From contig NZ_CANLZM010000021.1 of the NCBI RefSeq assembly GCF_947495565.1, positions 1 through 42,312 on the forward strand: a stretch of DNA of 42,312 nt. Reading direction: 5' to 3'. Numbering within the stretch: position 1 is the first letter of the stretch; each line of letters begins with the position of its first letter. Source of the DNA: an uncultured Pontibacter sp. (GTDB taxonomy: Bacteria > Bacteroidota > Bacteroidia > Cytophagales > Hymenobacteraceae). The notes beneath the pieces are model-generated. The model had not been told where the DNA came from. It ran no database searches and saw only the letters and a program-made list of their open reading frames with translations. A program made the position numbers and the translations under genes. This document shows, piece after piece, positions 42,127 through 42,312 of this stretch.

Positions 42127-42161
42127 TTGGGAGTTAGAGGGTTTGAGAGTTAGAGGGTTGT
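42127..42161 (+). repeat. GAGTTAG-family intergenic repeat, copy D
   Basis: TTGGGAGTTAGAGGGTTTGA and then GAGTTAGAGGGTTG directly follow the mazG stop. It is two units of the same family as copies A-C. The rest to 42312 shows no ORF and one TATACTT at about 42202. Confidence 0.7.
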
Positions 42162-42312
42162 ATTTTACGTGTGTGCTTCTTCCGTCTGTTTCAACTTGTG
42201 GTTATACTTAATTTGAGTTTACAATTTAGCTGGCCTTAAGAGGCTGTTTTGATTTGATTGAATAAAAAAGCAGGTGCCGGTTGTTCAGGTAAGAAAAGTT
42301 TGCAGACTTATG

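Noticed and set aside
1..42312. CRISPR array, tRNA or rRNA genes, IS transposase
   Set aside because: No spaced direct repeats of CRISPR type, no cloverleaf or rRNA core, and no transposase motif were found on either strand.
1..42312. TATACTT as a promoter -10 box
   Set aside because: It is found inside genes as often as before them and does not match the Bacteroidota TAnnTTTG box.

Overview
The window reads as chromosome of a Bacteroidota bacterium in the Cytophagales, most like Hymenobacteraceae/Pontibacter. This rests on protein families (PorT, a PorE-like OmpA protein, DUF5606, Bacteroidota-style aspartokinase, Fas1 lipoprotein), on sparse Shine-Dalgarno sequences, and on -7 boxes of the TAnnTTTG type before many genes. 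The genus is inference. No rRNA, tRNA, CRISPR array, phage or transposase gene was found. Most of the window is ordinary core and accessory chromosome.

Layout. 1-503: C-terminal remnant of a prolyl-oligopeptidase gene. 601-4940 (minus): a short-chain dehydrogenase, a PorT-like protein overlapping menaquinone methyltransferase ubiE/menG, and a PorE-like TPR/propeller/OmpA protein, so two likely type IX secretion components lie close together. 5532-7570 (plus): EngB GTPase, a TonB-C protein, DUF5606 and a small unknown. 7654-10869: fructose-bisphosphatase, divergent aspartokinase, enoyl-CoA hydratase. 11034-12156: Fur/PerR-type regulator directly followed by a 2-Cys peroxiredoxin. 12259-14954 (minus): a decayed small lipoprotein, CrcB fluoride channel, methyltransferase, GNAT acetyltransferase and an arginine-deiminase-superfamily enzyme. 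15101-16098: two AT-rich secreted unknowns. 16272-18442: Kdo transferase WaaA and RsgA.

18731-25293: SDR, Fas1 lipoprotein, cyclophilin, dicarboxylate/amino-acid symporter, a ZIP-like membrane protein, CPBP protease, an AT-rich DKNYY lipoprotein and a small conserved unknown. 25350-28250: a MoxR/ChlI-like AAA+ ATPase and a VWA protein, with a tiny two-helix membrane protein on the opposite strand between them. 28551-32882 (minus): acyl-ACP desaturase, glycosyltransferase, and an aminotransferase plus ketoisomerase pair for a dTDP-3-amino-dideoxyhexose. 32998-35697 (plus): DMT transporter, YigZ, CorA. 35744-42123: a 907-residue membrane-anchored propeller-like protein, tandem universal stress protein, ATP-grasp enzyme, a lipoprotein, Dtd and MazG.

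The most striking signal is not a gene. The heptamer TATACTT/AAGTATA occurs about 94 times by hand count, against about 5 expected at random, in coding and intergenic DNA alike. Its 10-bp palindrome AAGTATACTT occurs five times. Several intergenic spaces also carry a second, unnamed repeat family built on GGGAGTTAGA-like units, sometimes next to ATCAATC-rich DNA and REP-like hairpins.
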